A DNA stretch of 64,000 bases, from contig CALWSF010000002.1 of the NCBI GenBank assembly GCA_944384125.1, positions 42,773 through 106,772 on the forward strand. The letters run 5' to 3'. The stretch's first letter is position 1, and every line of letters starts with the position of its first letter. The notes beneath the pieces are model-generated. The model was given only the letters and a program-made list of their open reading frames with translations, made no database searches and had not been told where the DNA came from. Below, piece after piece: positions 44,299-52,919 of this stretch. This DNA is from an uncultured Lachnospiraceae bacterium (GTDB lineage Bacteria > Bacillota > Clostridia > Lachnospirales > Lachnospiraceae). The translations under genes were made by a program, and so were the position numbers.

Positions 44299-45309
44299 TC
44301 AGCCCTCCCAGGGAAGACCGCTGTTTTCTATGCGTTTATCACGCAGCATAAGATCGGACACTGCCTCTCTCGGATCCTTGCCATCAAAAAGGACTGCATT
44401 AACCTGCTCGACGATCGGCATATCACAGTCATATTTTCCTGCCAGAAGAAGGCCGGCCCGGGCGGAATAAACTCCCTCCACTACCATATTTACCTCCTTC
44501 ATGGCCTCTTCCATTGTATATCCCTTTCCTATGAGAATACCGGCTCTCCGGTTCCGGCTGTGCATGCTGGCACAGGTTACAATCAGATCGCCGATGCCGG
44601 AAAGACCTGCGAATGTCTGTGCTTTTCCTCCCATGGCCACACCCAGACGGGTAATTTCAGCAATTCCTCTTGTGATGAGAGCCGCTTTGGAATTGTCGCC
44701 GTATCCCAGTCCATCTGCGATTCCCGCAGCAAGTGCAATCACGTTTTTCAGGGCAGCCCCGACCTCTATGCCAAGCATATCGGGACTTGTATACACACGA
44801 AAAACAGGGCTCATAAATACAGACTGAATATATTCTGCTGTCTTGCGTCTTTTAGCTCCAGCCACACAGGTAGTCGGCAGCCCCCGGCTTACCTCTTCCG
44901 CATGACTTGGACCTGAAAGAACCGCCACTTCGGCATTGGGAATTTCTTCCTCAATGATCTGTGACATGGTCATCAGCGTTTTCTCTTCAATTCCCTTTGC
45001 AACATTTACAACAATCTGTCCGTATCTTAAAAATTCCCGCATTTTCGCTGCCGTGCTTCTTATGTATACAGACGGGACTGCCAGAACAAGAATATCTTTC
45101 TCTGCCATAACCTTCCTGAGATCTGATGAAAACTCAACTGAATCCGGAATTACAGCATCCGGAAGATTCTTATGGCATCTTGTACGGGCAAGCTCTTCAA
45201 TCTCTTCATGAATAGCTGACCAGACAGCCACCTGGTGTCCGTTATTGCTGAGCAGAATTGCCAGCGCTGTTCCCCATGTTCCTGATCCGATGACTCCTAT
45301 CGATATCAT
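44299..45309 (-). CDS. gpsA: NAD(P)-dependent glycerol-3-phosphate dehydrogenase
   Basis: GpsA reduces dihydroxyacetone phosphate to sn-glycerol 3-phosphate for phospholipid synthesis. The Rossmann motif GSGTWGTALA is at residues 8-17, VLAVPSVYIRS near 74 and the active-site lysine segment EVGAALKNVIALAAG near 185-199. Length 336 is usual. It starts 28 bases after plsY, whose acyltransferase product uses glycerol 3-phosphate, so the two enzymes act in sequence. No clear terminator was seen after it. Confidence 0.96.
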   Translation of the reverse strand: MISIGVIGSGTWGTALAILLSNNGHQVAVWSAIHEEIEELARTRCHKNLPDAVIPDSVEFSSDLRKVMAEKDILVLAVPSVYIRSTAAKMREFLRYGQIVVNVAKGIEEKTLMTMSQIIEEEIPNAEVAVLSGPSHAEEVSRGLPTTCVAGAKRRKTAEYIQSVFMSPVFRVYTSPDMLGIEVGAALKNVIALAAGIADGLGYGDNSKAALITRGIAEITRLGVAMGGKAQTFAGLSGIGDLIVTCASMHSRNRRAGILIGKGYTMEEAMKEVNMVVEGVYSARAGLLLAGKYDCDMPIVEQVNAVLFDGKDPREAVSDLMLRDKRIENSGLPWEG

Positions 45310-45336
45310 ATGAGATACTCCCTTTCTGTCCGACTT

Positions 45337-45972
45337 TTAAGATGTTTTTTTTGCTCCGATCTTATTTTCTGTTCCTGAGAGAAGTCTTTTTATGTTGGTC
45401 CGATGCCTCCAGACAGCCATTGCCATAAGAATTCCGGCAAGCACATAAAATTCCGGAAGACACGCTGCATCAATCCGATAGCTTCCCATACTTCCGAAAA
45501 TTACCAGCTCTGCGAAGAACGCAATGGAAATCAGGATGGATCCCAGTGACACATAGCGCGTGAGAAAAACAGTAACTGAAAAAATCACAAAGCAGGTCAG
45601 CGTAATCCGAAAATCCATGGCAGTCATGATGCCGGCCATGGAAGCTATGCCCTTCCCTCCTTTGAATTTCAGATAAAACGGGAAATTGTGGCCCAGGGTT
45701 ACACCAAATCCGGCATAGAGAGCCAGAAGATCCACACTGGGATTTTCTCTGAACAAAACGCGGACCAGACACATGGCTGCTACTGCCTTGAAGAAATCTC
45801 CCAGGAATACAATGGCCCCCGCTTTTTTTCCCATTACCCGGAGGACATTGGTAGAACCGGCATTCCCGCTTCCGTACTGCCGTATATCCATATTCTTTGT
45901 CCGTCCATACAGATATCCGGACTGAATCAGGCCGAACGCATAGCCAATCGCCAAACATATCAGACGTTCCAT
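45337..45972 (-). CDS. plsY: Glycerol-3-phosphate acyltransferase PlsY
   Basis: PlsY transfers an acyl group from acyl-phosphate to glycerol 3-phosphate in the membrane. The 211-residue product has about five membrane segments and the three PlsY motifs: SGNAGSTNVLR near 35-45, GHNFPFYLKFKGGKGIA near 99-115, and a C-terminal HRTNIKRL near 190. ATG at 45972 has AAGGAG; it starts one base before the der stop codon region ends, so translation is likely coupled. The next gene is gpsA. Confidence 0.95.
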   Translation of the reverse strand: MERLICLAIGYAFGLIQSGYLYGRTKNMDIRQYGSGNAGSTNVLRVMGKKAGAIVFLGDFFKAVAAMCLVRVLFRENPSVDLLALYAGFGVTLGHNFPFYLKFKGGKGIASMAGIMTAMDFRITLTCFVIFSVTVFLTRYVSLGSILISIAFFAELVIFGSMGSYRIDAACLPEFYVLAGILMAMAVWRHRTNIKRLLSGTENKIGAKKTS

Positions 45973-45973
45973 T

Positions 45974-47308
45974 TTACTGCTCCTTTCCCTTTCTCTCACG
46001 AATCAGGAACTTAAGCGAGGTTCCTTTGAAACCGAATGCTTCCCGGATTTTATTTTCCAGATAGCGCGTGTAGGAAAAATGCATCAGCTGCTTATCATTT
46101 ACAAAAACGACAAAAGTAGGCGGTTTAACCGCAACCTGTGTAATATAATAAAGCTTCAGCCTCTTTCCCTTGTCAGAGGGCGGCTGCTGCAGGGCAACTG
46201 CCTCAGCCATAATCTCATTAAGCACACCGGTTGCAATCCGAAGCGTCTGATTTTCACGTACCATATCAATAAGCTCAAACAGTTTTCCGAGACGCTGGCC
46301 TGTCAGTGCGGAAATGAAAACAAACTCCGCATAGGGAATAAAAGACAGCGTCGTCTTTATTTTGTTTGTATACTCATAGATGGTTTTATCATTTTTTTCT
46401 ACGGAATCCCATTTGTTGATAACAACAATGATTCCCTTCCCTCTCTCATGGGCTATGCCTGCAATTTTAGCATCCTGCTCTGTCACGCCCTCAGCGGCGT
46501 CAATCACAACAAGGACAACATCAGCCCTCTCTACGGCTGTTACAGTGCGTATAATGCTGTACCGCTCCAGCTCTTCTTTGATTTTGCTTTTACGCCTGAG
46601 ACCTGCCGTATCTATAAATACATATTCCGTACCATTGTGCACAATTTCCGTATCGACAGCATCCCGTGTTGTCCCGGCAATATCAGACACAATTACCCGG
46701 TTTTCTCCCAGCAGTTTATTTATAATAGAGGATTTGCCCACATTGGGCTTTCCGACGATGGCAATACGCGGTCTGTCATCCTCCTCTTCAGCACCGCTTC
46801 CCTCCGGAAAATGCGCAATCACGGCATCCAGAAGCTCACCAAGGCCGAGACGGGATGCCGCTGAAATTGCCAGCGGGTCTCCGATTCCCAGATTATAGAA
46901 TTCATAAATATCATTTCCGAATTTTGCCATACTGTCAACTTTATTTACGGCCAGCACAACCGGTTTTTTGGATTTTCGCAGCATATCCGCTACCTTTGAA
47001 TCTGAATCCGTAAGTCCCTGACGGACATCGACAATAAATATGATCACATCTGCCGTGGCAATGGCAATTTCCGCCTGTTCCCTCATCTGTGACAGGATAA
47101 TATCCCGTGATTCCGGCTCAATACCTCCGGTGTCAATCAGAGTAAAGGATTTATCCAGCCAGCTGCAGTCTGCATAGATCCGGTCTCTTGTTACACCGGG
47201 GGTGTCTTTTACTATAGAAATCATATCGCCTGCCAGAACGTTAAACAGCGTGGATTTACCCACATTGGGCCGTCCCACAACGGCTACGATCGGTTTCTTC
47301 TTACTCAT
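45974..47308 (-). CDS. der: Ribosome biogenesis GTPase Der (EngA)
   Basis: Der is a double-GTPase needed for 50S subunit assembly. The 444-residue protein has two G domains, with P-loops GRPNVGKST near residues 11-19 and GKPNVGKSS near 187-195. It ends in a KH-like domain (from about 355) with a basic tail. ATG at 47308 follows GGATGGAGG; an extension to 47392 lies in the preceding gene and was rejected. It overlaps that gene by 8 bases. Confidence 0.97.
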   Translation of the reverse strand: MSKKKPIVAVVGRPNVGKSTLFNVLAGDMISIVKDTPGVTRDRIYADCSWLDKSFTLIDTGGIEPESRDIILSQMREQAEIAIATADVIIFIVDVRQGLTDSDSKVADMLRKSKKPVVLAVNKVDSMAKFGNDIYEFYNLGIGDPLAISAASRLGLGELLDAVIAHFPEGSGAEEEDDRPRIAIVGKPNVGKSSIINKLLGENRVIVSDIAGTTRDAVDTEIVHNGTEYVFIDTAGLRRKSKIKEELERYSIIRTVTAVERADVVLVVIDAAEGVTEQDAKIAGIAHERGKGIIVVINKWDSVEKNDKTIYEYTNKIKTTLSFIPYAEFVFISALTGQRLGKLFELIDMVRENQTLRIATGVLNEIMAEAVALQQPPSDKGKRLKLYYITQVAVKPPTFVVFVNDKQLMHFSYTRYLENKIREAFGFKGTSLKFLIRERKGKEQ

Positions 47309-48704
47309 TTTTTTCCTCCATCCCTCGCATGGCGCCGTCCGGCATGTCTGCTCCGGCCGCCAGCTCATACTTTCCGTGTTCCGGCGGTTCAATCTTTACC
47401 GGATGCAGCACCGCCTCCACAAAGTCATATCCGCTTGATTTTACAATATCGACCCGGACTTGTAAAGCATTTTGTACCTGTCCGCGCGTTACATCATCAA
47501 GAAAAACCTCCTCCCCGCTCCGGAACATTACCGACGGCAGAAGAAGACGATTTCCCAGTACTCTTCCCTTCAGCTGCCCGATCAGATCTTTCCCTGTTAT
47601 AAGTCCCGCAACTGTAATCTTCTCCCCGAAAAACTGATTAACAATGGGATATACATGCACATTTCTTCCCGGAAAGCGCCTGCAGATCTGCGCTACGTAC
47701 TCCTTTATAAATGGATAGGCCAGAAGACCGGTTGCAATTGAAAGTTCTTCTTTTTCTCCGTCATCCTCACGGCCGGCAAGGGCTTCCTCTATCTCATCCG
47801 TCATAAGGCGAAGCATACCCACCCCATTTTCCAGCTGCAGATAACCGTCATATCTTTCCGCCTCCGGCAGCGGCCGGCCGGCAAGAATATAAAATTCATC
47901 GCTGGCATGAATAAAATGCGTCCCGTGCTTCTCAAAGAGACGTTTCTGCCAGTTTTCAATGCAGTCAATTACCTCTCCTGCTTCCTCTGGTGTGAATGGT
48001 TCCAGCGGGTAAAGCCCGTCCCTGTACTTTGAAAGGCCTACCGGAACCACGGAAACACTTTCCATACACGGAATGTACGCCGAAAGTTCTCTTATGGAGC
48101 GCTCCAGCTCCTCTTTGTCATTTACTCCTTTGCACAGAACAATCTGTCCATTCATGGGAATGCCTGCTTCAAACAGACGATCTATCTTTTTCAGTGCCTC
48201 TCCCGCAAAGCGGTTGTTCAGCATTCTGCACCGCAGCTGCGGATTCATTGTCTGGACCGAAATATTGATAGGTGCCAGCTTGAAACGGATGATACGCTCA
48301 ATATCCCGATCCTGCATATTCGTGAGTGTAATATAATTTCCCTGCAGAAAGGAAAGGCGTGAATCATCATCCTTAAAATAGAGGGTTTCGCGCATCCCCG
48401 GCGGCATCTGATCAATAAAACAGAAAATGCACTTATTCCGGCAGGTGCGGTAATCGCTCATAAGCCCGTTCTCAAAGGTAAGTCCCAGATCCTGGTAATC
48501 GTTTTCAATATCCAGTTCCCATTCCTCACCGTTTGTCTTGCGGACAACCGCTGTGACGGACTCGCTGTTAATCTTATATTCATAATCAAATATGTCTTCA
48601 ATCTCTTCTCCGTCAATTGTCAGAAGTATATCGCCCGGCTCCAGCTCCAGAGCTTCTGCAATTGATCCGGGATCTACCGATTTAATCAAATGTCCCTTAT
48701 TCAT
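47301..48704 (-). CDS. DUF512 protein: PDZ-like domain plus radical-SAM-type Fe-S domain
   Basis: A 467-residue protein of the DUF512 family that accompanies der in many Firmicutes. Residues about 5-65 form a PDZ-like module ([21 protein letters not shown]). C-R-N-K-C-I-F-C-F near 92-100 provides three Cys in a C-x3-C-x2-C arrangement, followed by a radical-SAM-like barrel and the DUF512 domain. The reaction is unknown. ATG at 48704 is supported because the predicted promoter (48738-48766) would exclude the ATG at 48755. Confidence 0.85.
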   Translation of the reverse strand: MNKGHLIKSVDPGSIAEALELEPGDILLTIDGEEIEDIFDYEYKINSESVTAVVRKTNGEEWELDIENDYQDLGLTFENGLMSDYRTCRNKCIFCFIDQMPPGMRETLYFKDDDSRLSFLQGNYITLTNMQDRDIERIIRFKLAPINISVQTMNPQLRCRMLNNRFAGEALKKIDRLFEAGIPMNGQIVLCKGVNDKEELERSIRELSAYIPCMESVSVVPVGLSKYRDGLYPLEPFTPEEAGEVIDCIENWQKRLFEKHGTHFIHASDEFYILAGRPLPEAERYDGYLQLENGVGMLRLMTDEIEEALAGREDDGEKEELSIATGLLAYPFIKEYVAQICRRFPGRNVHVYPIVNQFFGEKITVAGLITGKDLIGQLKGRVLGNRLLLPSVMFRSGEEVFLDDVTRGQVQNALQVRVDIVKSSGYDFVEAVLHPVKIEPPEHGKYELAAGADMPDGAMRGMEEKNE

Positions 48705-48737
48705 CGTCTCTGCGATTCCTTTCCTTCTCTGGTTCCT

Positions 48738-48766
48738 ATCATACCAATATTCCATATTTTTGTAAA
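48738..48766 (-). promoter_or_regulatory. Sigma-A promoter of the DUF512-der-plsY-gpsA operon
   Basis: TTTACA (48761-48766), 17 bases, TATGAT (48738-48743) on the minus strand, about 30 bases before the ATG at 48704. It is divergent from the prs promoter about 60 bases away. Confidence 0.65.
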
Positions 48767-48822
48767 GCCGGCGGTTTCATGACACCAGCTACTGTGTATC
48801 TTTAAAAAAAACATATTTGCTA

Positions 48823-48852
48823 TTGACGAGCCTTGTCAGGGAATGGTATAAA
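48823..48852 (+). promoter_or_regulatory. Sigma-A promoter of prs
   Basis: TTGACG (48823-48828), 18 bases, TATAAA (48847-48852). Transcription would start near 48859, leaving an 80-base leader before the prs ATG at 48939. Confidence 0.65.
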
Positions 48853-48863
48853 AAAGTGGGACA

Positions 48864-48917
48864 GCACTGCGTCCTTTTAAACGGCAGTGCAAAAATTACC
48901 GGCAGTAAATTTCTGCC
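48864..48917 (+). promoter_or_regulatory. Two hairpins in the prs 5' leader
   Basis: GCACTGC (48864-48870) pairs with GCAGTGC (48884-48890), extended by GT/AC past a bulged G, and is followed by AAAAA. A smaller GGCAG (48901-48905) / CTGCC (48913-48917) hairpin follows. They end nine bases before the ribosome site. No known purine riboswitch core was recognised. Confidence 0.4.
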
Positions 48918-48938
48918 CCGATAATGGAGGATTTGGTC

Positions 48939-50153
48939 ATGTCCAACGACTATGTTTTTAATGATACCCTTCCGGTTGCCCCGCTGAAGATCGCAGCACT
49001 TCAAAGCTGCCGGGAACTGGCTGAAAAGGTAAACGCGCATATTATCAACTTTCGCCGAAATGATATCGAAATACTGAAAAAAAGACAGGAAAATCTGCAG
49101 TACCGCGGCTATGATGCCGATTCCTACCTGCTTGACTGCTCATGTCCCAGATTCGGAAGCGGCGAAGCGAAAGGTGTGGTCAATGAATCCGTCCGCGGAA
49201 CAGATATTTACGCCATGGTTGATGTAACGAACTACAGCCTGACCTACAAGATGAGCGGTTTCACAAACCATATGTCTCCCGATGATCATTTTCAGGATCT
49301 GAAGCGCATCATAGGCGCCACTGTTGCTACTGCACACCGCGTCAATGTTATCATGCCGTTCCTTTATGAGGGAAGACAGCACAAAAGAAGCAGCAGAGAA
49401 TCGCTGGACTGCGCTATGATGCTCGAAGAGCTGATTCACATGGGAGTCAGCAATATCATTACTTTTGATGCGCATGATCCGAGAGTACAGAATGCAATTC
49501 CGCTCAGCGGATTTGACAATTTCATGCCAACCTATCAGTTCATCAAGGCACTGTTTGCCCATGACAAAACACTGAAGATCGATAAAGATTACCTTATGGT
49601 AATCAGCCCGGATGAGGGTGCCATGTCGCGGGCCGTCTATCTGGCCAACAACCTTGGCGTCGACATGGGAATGTTTTACAAGCGCCGTGATTACTCCCGC
49701 ATCGTAAACGGACGCAATCCCATTGTAGCTCATGAATTCCTGGGCTCTTCTGTTGAAGGAAAGACTGTCCTCATTATTGATGATATGATCTCCTCCGGCG
49801 AGAGTATGCTGGATACGGCAAGAGCTTTGAAAGAGCGGAAGGCAAAACGGGTTGTTGTCTGCACTACTTTCGGACTTTTCACGAACGGACTCGAAAAATT
49901 TGATGAGTTTTACGCAAAGGGTTACATTGACTGTGTGGTAACTACAAATCTTAACTACCGTACTCCTGAACTTCTTGAGAGAGAATGGTATGTGGAAGCT
50001 GATATGAGCAAGTTCATTGCAGCTATCATCAATTCCCTGAACCATAATGTATCTCTTGAAAATGCTCTTACACCCACTGCAAAAATTCAGAAGATCATCC
50101 GCCGTTACAATGATGAAGCAGACGGATATCAGTATTATAAATCGCTTGTATAA
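48939..50153 (+). CDS. prs: Ribose-phosphate pyrophosphokinase, long form
   Basis: PRPP synthetase makes 5-phosphoribosyl 1-pyrophosphate for nucleotide, His and Trp synthesis. The PRPP-binding loop VLIIDDMISSGESMLDTA is near residues 281-298, and TFDAHDPRVQNAIP near 179 matches the catalytic-flexible loop region. At 404 residues it is about 90 longer than the 315-residue classical enzyme, with extra sequence near the N-terminus (25-75) and C-terminus. ATG at 48939 has GGAGG eight bases upstream; ATG 48924 lies before it and lacks a site. It is one of two plus-strand genes and is monocistronic. Confidence 0.93.
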   Translation: MSNDYVFNDTLPVAPLKIAALQSCRELAEKVNAHIINFRRNDIEILKKRQENLQYRGYDADSYLLDCSCPRFGSGEAKGVVNESVRGTDIYAMVDVTNYSLTYKMSGFTNHMSPDDHFQDLKRIIGATVATAHRVNVIMPFLYEGRQHKRSSRESLDCAMMLEELIHMGVSNIITFDAHDPRVQNAIPLSGFDNFMPTYQFIKALFAHDKTLKIDKDYLMVISPDEGAMSRAVYLANNLGVDMGMFYKRRDYSRIVNGRNPIVAHEFLGSSVEGKTVLIIDDMISSGESMLDTARALKERKAKRVVVCTTFGLFTNGLEKFDEFYAKGYIDCVVTTNLNYRTPELLEREWYVEADMSKFIAAIINSLNHNVSLENALTPTAKIQKIIRRYNDEADGYQYYKSLV

Positions 50154-50168
50154 AGATACATTTATCAG

Positions 50169-50200
50169 AAAAATGCTCCGCTTTTATGCGGGGCATTTTT
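50169..50200 (+). terminator. Terminator of prs (probably bidirectional)
   Basis: AAAAATGCTCCGC (50169-50181) pairs with GCGGGGCATTTTT (50188-50200) through one G-U pair, with a 6-base loop and T-run. It starts 15 bases after the prs stop. The A-run on the other side could also stop transcripts from the GNAT gene. Confidence 0.92.
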
Positions 50201-50225
50201 CATCTTCCATATTCTTTCCAATTTC

Positions 50226-50747
50226 TCACATTTCCCTGGGGTACAGCGGATTTCGGGCTTCCAGATAGAAATATGACCATCTCTCCCCATGAAAATCCCG
50301 CGTAAAACCGGGACGGCTGCACAGGGCAAATCCTTCAGCCTCATAGCAGTGTCTGGCAGCTGCGTTGCAGTCATATACTCCCAGCGTAACGGCGGACAGC
50401 TTCAAAATACGAAATATATAATCCAGTGCCAGGCGAATCATTTCGCGTCCCAGACCGTTCCCCCTCATTTCGGGGTCAAGTATAATAAATCCCATGTGTC
50501 CCCTGTTTTTCTCCCAGTCAATATCCCGGACAGAAAAATGTCCCACAGGCTTTCCTTCTTTATCCGTCACTGTGAAGGCAGCTTTATCCTCATCCTGGGA
50601 AAATGCATTATAATAGCACTCAAACTGTTCATCTGTAAGCGGCCACTCAAACCGATCCGCCCTCCAGAGTTCTGCCGTTCTTTCATCCGGTATCCATTTT
50701 ATAATTCTTTTTCCGTCATTTTTTCTGTATGGTCTTATCCGAAGCAT
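50226..50747 (-). CDS. GNAT family N-acetyltransferase
   Basis: A 173-residue acetyltransferase of the GNAT fold. The acetyl-CoA site is RGNGLGREMIRLAL near residues 105-118, preceded by MGFIILDPE and followed by VTLGVYDCNAAARHCYEAEGF (near 129-149), the layout of RimJ/RimL-like enzymes. The acceptor substrate is unknown. It starts 20 bases after the recG stop and probably is the last gene of the Asp23-yloV-recG transcript; it runs into the shared terminator at 50169-50200. Confidence 0.85.
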   Translation of the reverse strand: MLRIRPYRKNDGKRIIKWIPDERTAELWRADRFEWPLTDEQFECYYNAFSQDEDKAAFTVTDKEGKPVGHFSVRDIDWEKNRGHMGFIILDPEMRGNGLGREMIRLALDYIFRILKLSAVTLGVYDCNAAARHCYEAEGFALCSRPGFTRDFHGERWSYFYLEARNPLYPREM

Positions 50748-50766
50748 CCTTTTTCCTCCCTGTTTT

Positions 50767-52821
50767 TTAGAGATTCATTCTCTCACAGCTTTTTTCCAGA
50801 TATCTGTCAAGTCTGCGCCTAAGCTCCTGGTTTTCCTCCCTTTCAAGCACAGGATCTTTGTCCAGAAGAGCCGAAACCTCTTCAGAAACCTCTTTCAGAA
50901 CAGCTGCATCTGTAAATACATCCGCCAGGCCAAATTCCAGTTCTCCGCTCTGACGCATGCCAAAAATATCTCCCGGCCCCCGCAGCTTCAGATCCTCCGA
51001 TGCAATGTAAAAACCGTCATTGGAACGATTCAGTATCTCGAGCCGTTTTTGTGTCTCTTCATCATCAGAATTATTAACCATAATGCAGTAGGACTGAGAA
51101 GCGCCGCGTCCTACCCGGCCGCGCAGCTGGTGCAGCTGTGCCAGCCCGAATCTCTCTGCATTTTCGATCATCATAACCGTCGCATTGGGAACATTAATCC
51201 CCACTTCAATTACCGTTGTTGAGACAAGAACCTGAATCTCCCCTTCTGCAAACCGCTCCATGATTCTGTTCTTATCTTTGGGTTTCATTTTTCCGTGCAG
51301 ATATTCCACACGGACTGAAGACGGCAGCTTCTCCCGCAGAAGTGCTGCGTAATCCACAACATTTTCCGCGTCCAGCATTTCACTTGCCTCCACCATGGGA
51401 CATATCACATAGGCCTGTCTCCCGCTCTCCACCTCCCGTTCAATAAAGCGGTAGGCATTGTCCCGGTATCCGCGATTTACCACACAGTTTTTCACAGGCT
51501 TTCGCTTTGCAGGCAGTTCATCAATAACAGAAATATCCAGATCCCCGTAAAGAATAATTGCCAGCGTCCTGGGAATGGGAGTAGCGCTCATAACAAGTAC
51601 ATGCGGTTCTGCCCCCTTATTTTTAAGGTTCTCTCTCTGTCCCACTCCGAAACGATGCTGCTCATCTGTTATGACAAGTGCCAGATTATCATATATAACC
51701 CGCTCCTGAATAAGTGCGTGCGTTCCGATAATAATATCGGCCTCATGATTCTCTATGGCTTCATATACCAGACGTTTTTCCTTCTGTGTCATGGAACCTG
51801 TAAGGAGCACTGTTCTGGTCTGCAGTCCCAGCATTTTAAGGAGCTCTGTTACAGAGTCATAATGCTGTTTTGCAAGAACCTCCGTCGGCACCATCAGAGC
51901 GCCCTGATATCCGTTGGCAGCTGCCTGGAGAAGCGCAAATACCGCCACGACTGTTTTGCCTGAGCCCACATCTCCCTGTATCAGACGGTTCATAACATGT
52001 CCGCTTTTCAGATCAGCGCACACCTCATCCAACGTCCTTTTCTGAGCCGCGGTAAGCATATAGGGCAGCCGGTTTTCTTTTTCCCTGATCTCATCACTGA
52101 TAACAAAAGGATACCGGCTTTTCACATTCTCCTTTGCTTCTTTCATGAGGCGGATTACCAGAAGAAACATGAAAAACTCATCAAAAACCAGACGTTTCCG
52201 GGAAAAAAGGAGTTCCTGTTCGTTTGCCGGAAAGTGTATGTGTTCCAGAGCAAAATTAATCTCCGCAAGAGAATATTTCTCCCTTATGTCCCCTGGCAGA
52301 TATTCTCTCTCCAGCTCATGCCGCTCAAGTGCACCGGATACTGCCCTGACGATTATTTTATTCCCCAGCCCTTTTGTCTGTCCGTAAATCGGCTGCATGG
52401 AGGCAATAAGACCTTCATACTTTTCCGTCCGGTATATCTCAGGCTGCTCCATTAAAAGCCGTCCTCTTTTTTTAACAATTTTACCCCGGAAAACAAATCT
52501 CTCTCCGGCCTGCAGCGTACTGCGCAGATACGGCATGTTATACCATACCAGGTCGAGATTTCCCGTCGAATCCTTTACTTTTGCCGTGGTAACCTGAAGT
52601 CTTCCGTAGCGCACAACAGAGGCAGATTTAACCAGTATTCCTTCCACTGCTGCCATGGTGTCGGGAAGAATTCCGTTTATGAAACGGGGGGCACAGAAGG
52701 TATCGTATGCCCGGGGATAATAATGTATAAGCTCATCTACCGTATTTACCCCCAGCCGTGAAAACAGCGCTGCTGTTTTTTCCCCTATTCCCTTTATGGA
52801 TGTAATCTTTTCATCAATCAT
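50767..52821 (-). CDS. recG: ATP-dependent DNA helicase RecG
   Basis: RecG reverses stalled replication forks and processes branched DNA. An N-terminal wedge/OB-fold domain (about 1-240) precedes helicase motifs: GDVGSGKTVVA near 283-293, a D-E-Q-H box near 382-385, SATPIPRTLA near 410, then QLRGRVGRGASQSYC near 555-570. 684 residues matches the family. ATG at 52821 with GAGGAAA upstream was chosen over the longer frame to 52869, which crosses the upstream hairpin. Confidence 0.96.
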   Translation of the reverse strand: MIDEKITSIKGIGEKTAALFSRLGVNTVDELIHYYPRAYDTFCAPRFINGILPDTMAAVEGILVKSASVVRYGRLQVTTAKVKDSTGNLDLVWYNMPYLRSTLQAGERFVFRGKIVKKRGRLLMEQPEIYRTEKYEGLIASMQPIYGQTKGLGNKIIVRAVSGALERHELEREYLPGDIREKYSLAEINFALEHIHFPANEQELLFSRKRLVFDEFFMFLLVIRLMKEAKENVKSRYPFVISDEIREKENRLPYMLTAAQKRTLDEVCADLKSGHVMNRLIQGDVGSGKTVVAVFALLQAAANGYQGALMVPTEVLAKQHYDSVTELLKMLGLQTRTVLLTGSMTQKEKRLVYEAIENHEADIIIGTHALIQERVIYDNLALVITDEQHRFGVGQRENLKNKGAEPHVLVMSATPIPRTLAIILYGDLDISVIDELPAKRKPVKNCVVNRGYRDNAYRFIEREVESGRQAYVICPMVEASEMLDAENVVDYAALLREKLPSSVRVEYLHGKMKPKDKNRIMERFAEGEIQVLVSTTVIEVGINVPNATVMMIENAERFGLAQLHQLRGRVGRGASQSYCIMVNNSDDEETQKRLEILNRSNDGFYIASEDLKLRGPGDIFGMRQSGELEFGLADVFTDAAVLKEVSEEVSALLDKDPVLEREENQELRRRLDRYLEKSCERMNL

Positions 52822-52878
52822 TTTAATTTCCTCATTATGCTGCATGTGCTGTGTCCGTTCTCCCCGCATCTACAGCAC

Positions 52879-52908
52879 TGCCCCGCAGACGAAGCTGTCT
52901 GCGGGGCA
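52879..52908 (-). terminator. Perfect hairpin between yloV and recG (no T-run)
   Basis: TGCCCCGCAGAC (52879-52890) and GTCTGCGGGGCA (52897-52908) form a perfect GC-rich 12-base stem with a 6-base loop. It starts 12 bases after the yloV stop. There is no T-run on either strand, so it may serve as an mRNA stabiliser or a weak attenuator before recG. Confidence 0.5.
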
Positions 52909-52919
52909 ATACACAGGAA

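Noticed and set aside
46079-46864. 261-residue plus-strand frame
   Set aside because: Antisense to der; the two G domains of Der occupy the other strand.
49140-50045. 301-residue frame opposite prs
   Set aside because: It is fully antisense to the conserved prs gene, has no family features and no ribosome site.
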